In this document: positions 6,233 through 7,031 of the stretch, in pieces | Layout of the letters: every line of letters begins with the position of its first letter | Position numbering within the stretch: position 1 is the first letter of the stretch | From: Deltaproteobacteria bacterium | GTDB taxonomy: Bacteria; Desulfobacterota_B; Binatia; Bin18 | Reading direction: 5' to 3' | DNA: 7,031 nt | Assembly (NCBI GenBank): GCA_012271025.1 | Contig: JAAXHF010000294.1 | Span: forward strand, 1 to 7,031 | Translations under genes and position numbers: made by a program | The notes under the pieces: generated by a model | The model's input: the letters and a program-made list of their open reading frames with translations, nothing else | Told to the model about the DNA's origin: nothing | Databases searched by the model: none

Positions 6233-6364
6233 AGCAGTTTCATCCTATTGTGAGTCATGGGCGGAGGGGCGAAGTCGGCAGGGTATGGGGCGGGCGGGGC
6301 AGCCGGGAGCGCGGGCGTCCCGCCCGCCTCTTCAGACGCATCGGAAATCACCGAAAATGCTCTA
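6230..6364. mobile_element. MITE-like element with TA-ended inverted repeats (candidate)
   Basis: The left end TAGAGCAGTTTC (6230-6241) and the right end GAAAATGCTCTA (6353-6364) are inverted copies matching at 11 of 12 positions. Both outermost dinucleotides are TA, as expected if a TA target were duplicated (IS630/mariner-type behaviour). The ~131-bp interior encodes nothing convincing and contains a strong GC-rich hairpin. It sits inside the ruined hsdR region. The ends are seen directly; calling it a MITE and naming a transposase family are inference, since no other copy is in the window. Confidence 0.5.
6289..6328. repeat. GC-rich hairpin inside the MITE-like element
   Basis: GGCGGGCGGG (6289-6298) pairs perfectly with CCCGCCCGCC (6319-6328) around a 20-base loop. 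A competing 7-bp hairpin, GCGGGCG (6311-6317) and CGCCCGC (6321-6327) with a TCC loop, uses the same right arm, so only one can form at a time. Four G-runs between 6287 and 6307 also fit a G-quadruplex pattern on the + strand. There is no T-run after it, so it is not an obvious intrinsic terminator. Confidence 0.7.
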
Positions 6365-6585
6365 ATCTGACTTACTGGTCTGTGTCCCATAGCAGTGTCT
6401 GAAAATCGACGCAGGCCCCAAGTCCGCCTGGCTTGTTCCATCCAAACTCAACTTACGTCCCATTGGGAAACAGCTATCGCAGTTTGTAGACTTGACATCT
6501 TCAGCGTCAATAATGTCTAACCCAACGTACACGCTTGGAGGTGTAGGCTGCGAACAGGTCTTTTGAGTTGTGCTGAGGCGAGAGC
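6365..6585. other. Non-coding spacer of lower G+C between repeat and orphan gene
   Basis: Together with the repeat before it, this makes a ~350-bp stretch without a supported gene. G+C falls from the GC-rich repeat to about 43-52% by hand count. A 78-codon minus-strand frame crosses it but has no credible start signal or recognisable family. Apart from a possible promoter at 6492-6521 and the ribosome-binding site GAGG (6575-6578) for the next gene, I see nothing defined. It may be decayed accessory DNA. Confidence 0.5.
6492..6521 (+). promoter_or_regulatory. Possible sigma70-type promoter for the orphan gene
   Basis: A perfect -35 hexamer TTGACA (6492-6497) is followed after 18 bases by TCTAAC (6516-6521), which matches the -10 consensus at four of six positions. 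Transcription would begin near 6528, about 58 bases before the ATG at 6586. Prediction only; such matches arise by chance in AT-richer DNA. Confidence 0.35.
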
Positions 6586-7011
6586 ATGGAGATAGCACGG
6601 GTGTTGGATTTTCTTGATCAAAATTGGGTAGGTACTCTTATCGGACTTATAGGATTAGGTGCGGCAATCTATTTCTATAGAACTTCAAAGTCTGCTCCCA
6701 AACCAGTGTGTCAGTGGCATTCATTTCGAATTCTCGGAAGAGATGAAGACAATTTGCCCGAGGATGTCTCGATAAGGTTCAAAAGGACTGCGGTTGACCG
6801 TCTAACTAGAACAACCATAATCTTCTGGAATGACGGAGATAAGGTGCTGAATGGTAGCGATATAGTAAAAGATGACCCTCTGCTCATATCCTATCCAGAA
6901 GGAAGCAAGATATTGAGTTTCGCAGAACGCAAGCAGACTAAGAACGTTCACAAATTCCGGTTAACGCGGGTTCCGAATGAGCCAAATAAGCTTTCAATAA
7001 ATTTTGACTAG
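6586..7011 (+). CDS. Hypothetical protein with one N-terminal membrane segment
   Basis: A 141-residue protein of unknown function. Residues 14-31 (WVGTLIGLIGLGAAIYFY) form a single hydrophobic helix followed by basic residues, suggesting an N-terminal membrane anchor with a cytoplasmic remainder. The soluble part contains SIRFKRTAVDRLTRTTIIFWNDGDKVLNGSDIVKDDP, split here as an RLTRT strand, FWNDG turn and DIV-x-DDP. This wording resembles a loosely conserved set of bacterial hypothetical proteins with an Ig- or beta-sandwich-like look, but I cannot name a domain. The ATG has GAGG (6575-6578) at good spacing. G+C over 6601-6960 is 154/360 (43%), far below the upstream genes, and codons end often in A or T, indicating horizontal acquisition. 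It ends INFD before TAG, with only 20 bases of window left; an early stop in a longer family member is possible. Confidence 0.7.
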   Translation: MEIARVLDFLDQNWVGTLIGLIGLGAAIYFYRTSKSAPKPVCQWHSFRILGRDEDNLPEDVSIRFKRTAVDRLTRTTIIFWNDGDKVLNGSDIVKDDPLLISYPEGSKILSFAERKQTKNVHKFRLTRVPNEPNKLSINFD

Positions 7012-7031
7012 AAGCGGTCTCAAAAATACTG

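Noticed and set aside
6362..6598. Minus-strand 78-codon frame across the spacer and start of the orphan gene
   Set aside because: No ribosome-binding site, no recognisable family, and it overlaps both the repeat end and the start of a better-supported gene.

Overview
The window is a stretch of high-GC bacterial chromosome. By hand count, coding lines in purC and the CoA-transferase gene run about 65-72% G+C. All recognisable genes lie on the + strand, with short gaps or small overlaps. Taxonomy cannot be fixed from this sequence. A high-GC soil or marine lineage (proteobacterial, or a metagenome-type phylum) is plausible, given the CaiB/BaiF CoA-transferase, a Uma2 family protein, a class I PurE, and intergenic repeats whose reverse strand reads PHPGPLPEGEG.

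Layout. Positions 1-822 hold the 3' part of a polysaccharide deacetylase (NodB/CE4 fold). It overlaps by 8 bp a Uma2-family (DUF820, PD-(D/E)xK-like) gene at 815-1420. A class III CoA-transferase follows (1442-2653), in which the usual catalytic Asp position appears to be Tyr. Next come two purine biosynthesis genes, purE (2694-3176) and purC (3303-4187). Between them is a 126-bp spacer made of a short tandem repeat and a dispersed palindromic repeat. A TerC/Alx-type membrane protein (4203-5177) starts 15 bp after purC. It is followed by a nucleoside 2-deoxyribosyltransferase-like protein (5251-5934) that carries an apparent signal peptide.

From about 5951 the character changes. The first ~74 codons of a type I restriction subunit HsdR are intact, but homology stops at the nuclease E-x-K motif. 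The broken frame is closed by a TAG that lies exactly at the left end of a ~135-bp MITE-like element (6230-6364, 11/12 inverted ends beginning with TA). Beyond it are ~220 bp of non-coding-looking DNA of lower G+C, then an AT-rich (about 43% G+C) gene for a small protein with one N-terminal membrane segment (6586-7011). The right-hand ~1.1 kb therefore looks like an accessory junction with restriction-system decay and mobile DNA, abutting a conserved housekeeping cluster.

How the genes work together: PurE and PurC catalyse neighbouring steps (N5-CAIR to CAIR to SAICAR) and belong together. The deacetylase, Uma2 protein, CoA-transferase and TerC protein have no evident shared pathway, and their linkage is probably only transcriptional. 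The deoxyribosyltransferase could act on nucleosides, but its predicted export would separate it from cytosolic purine synthesis. I see no convincing new multi-gene system. The most unusual items are the exported deoxyribosyltransferase, the MITE-like element in the broken hsdR, and the Asp-less CoA-transferase.
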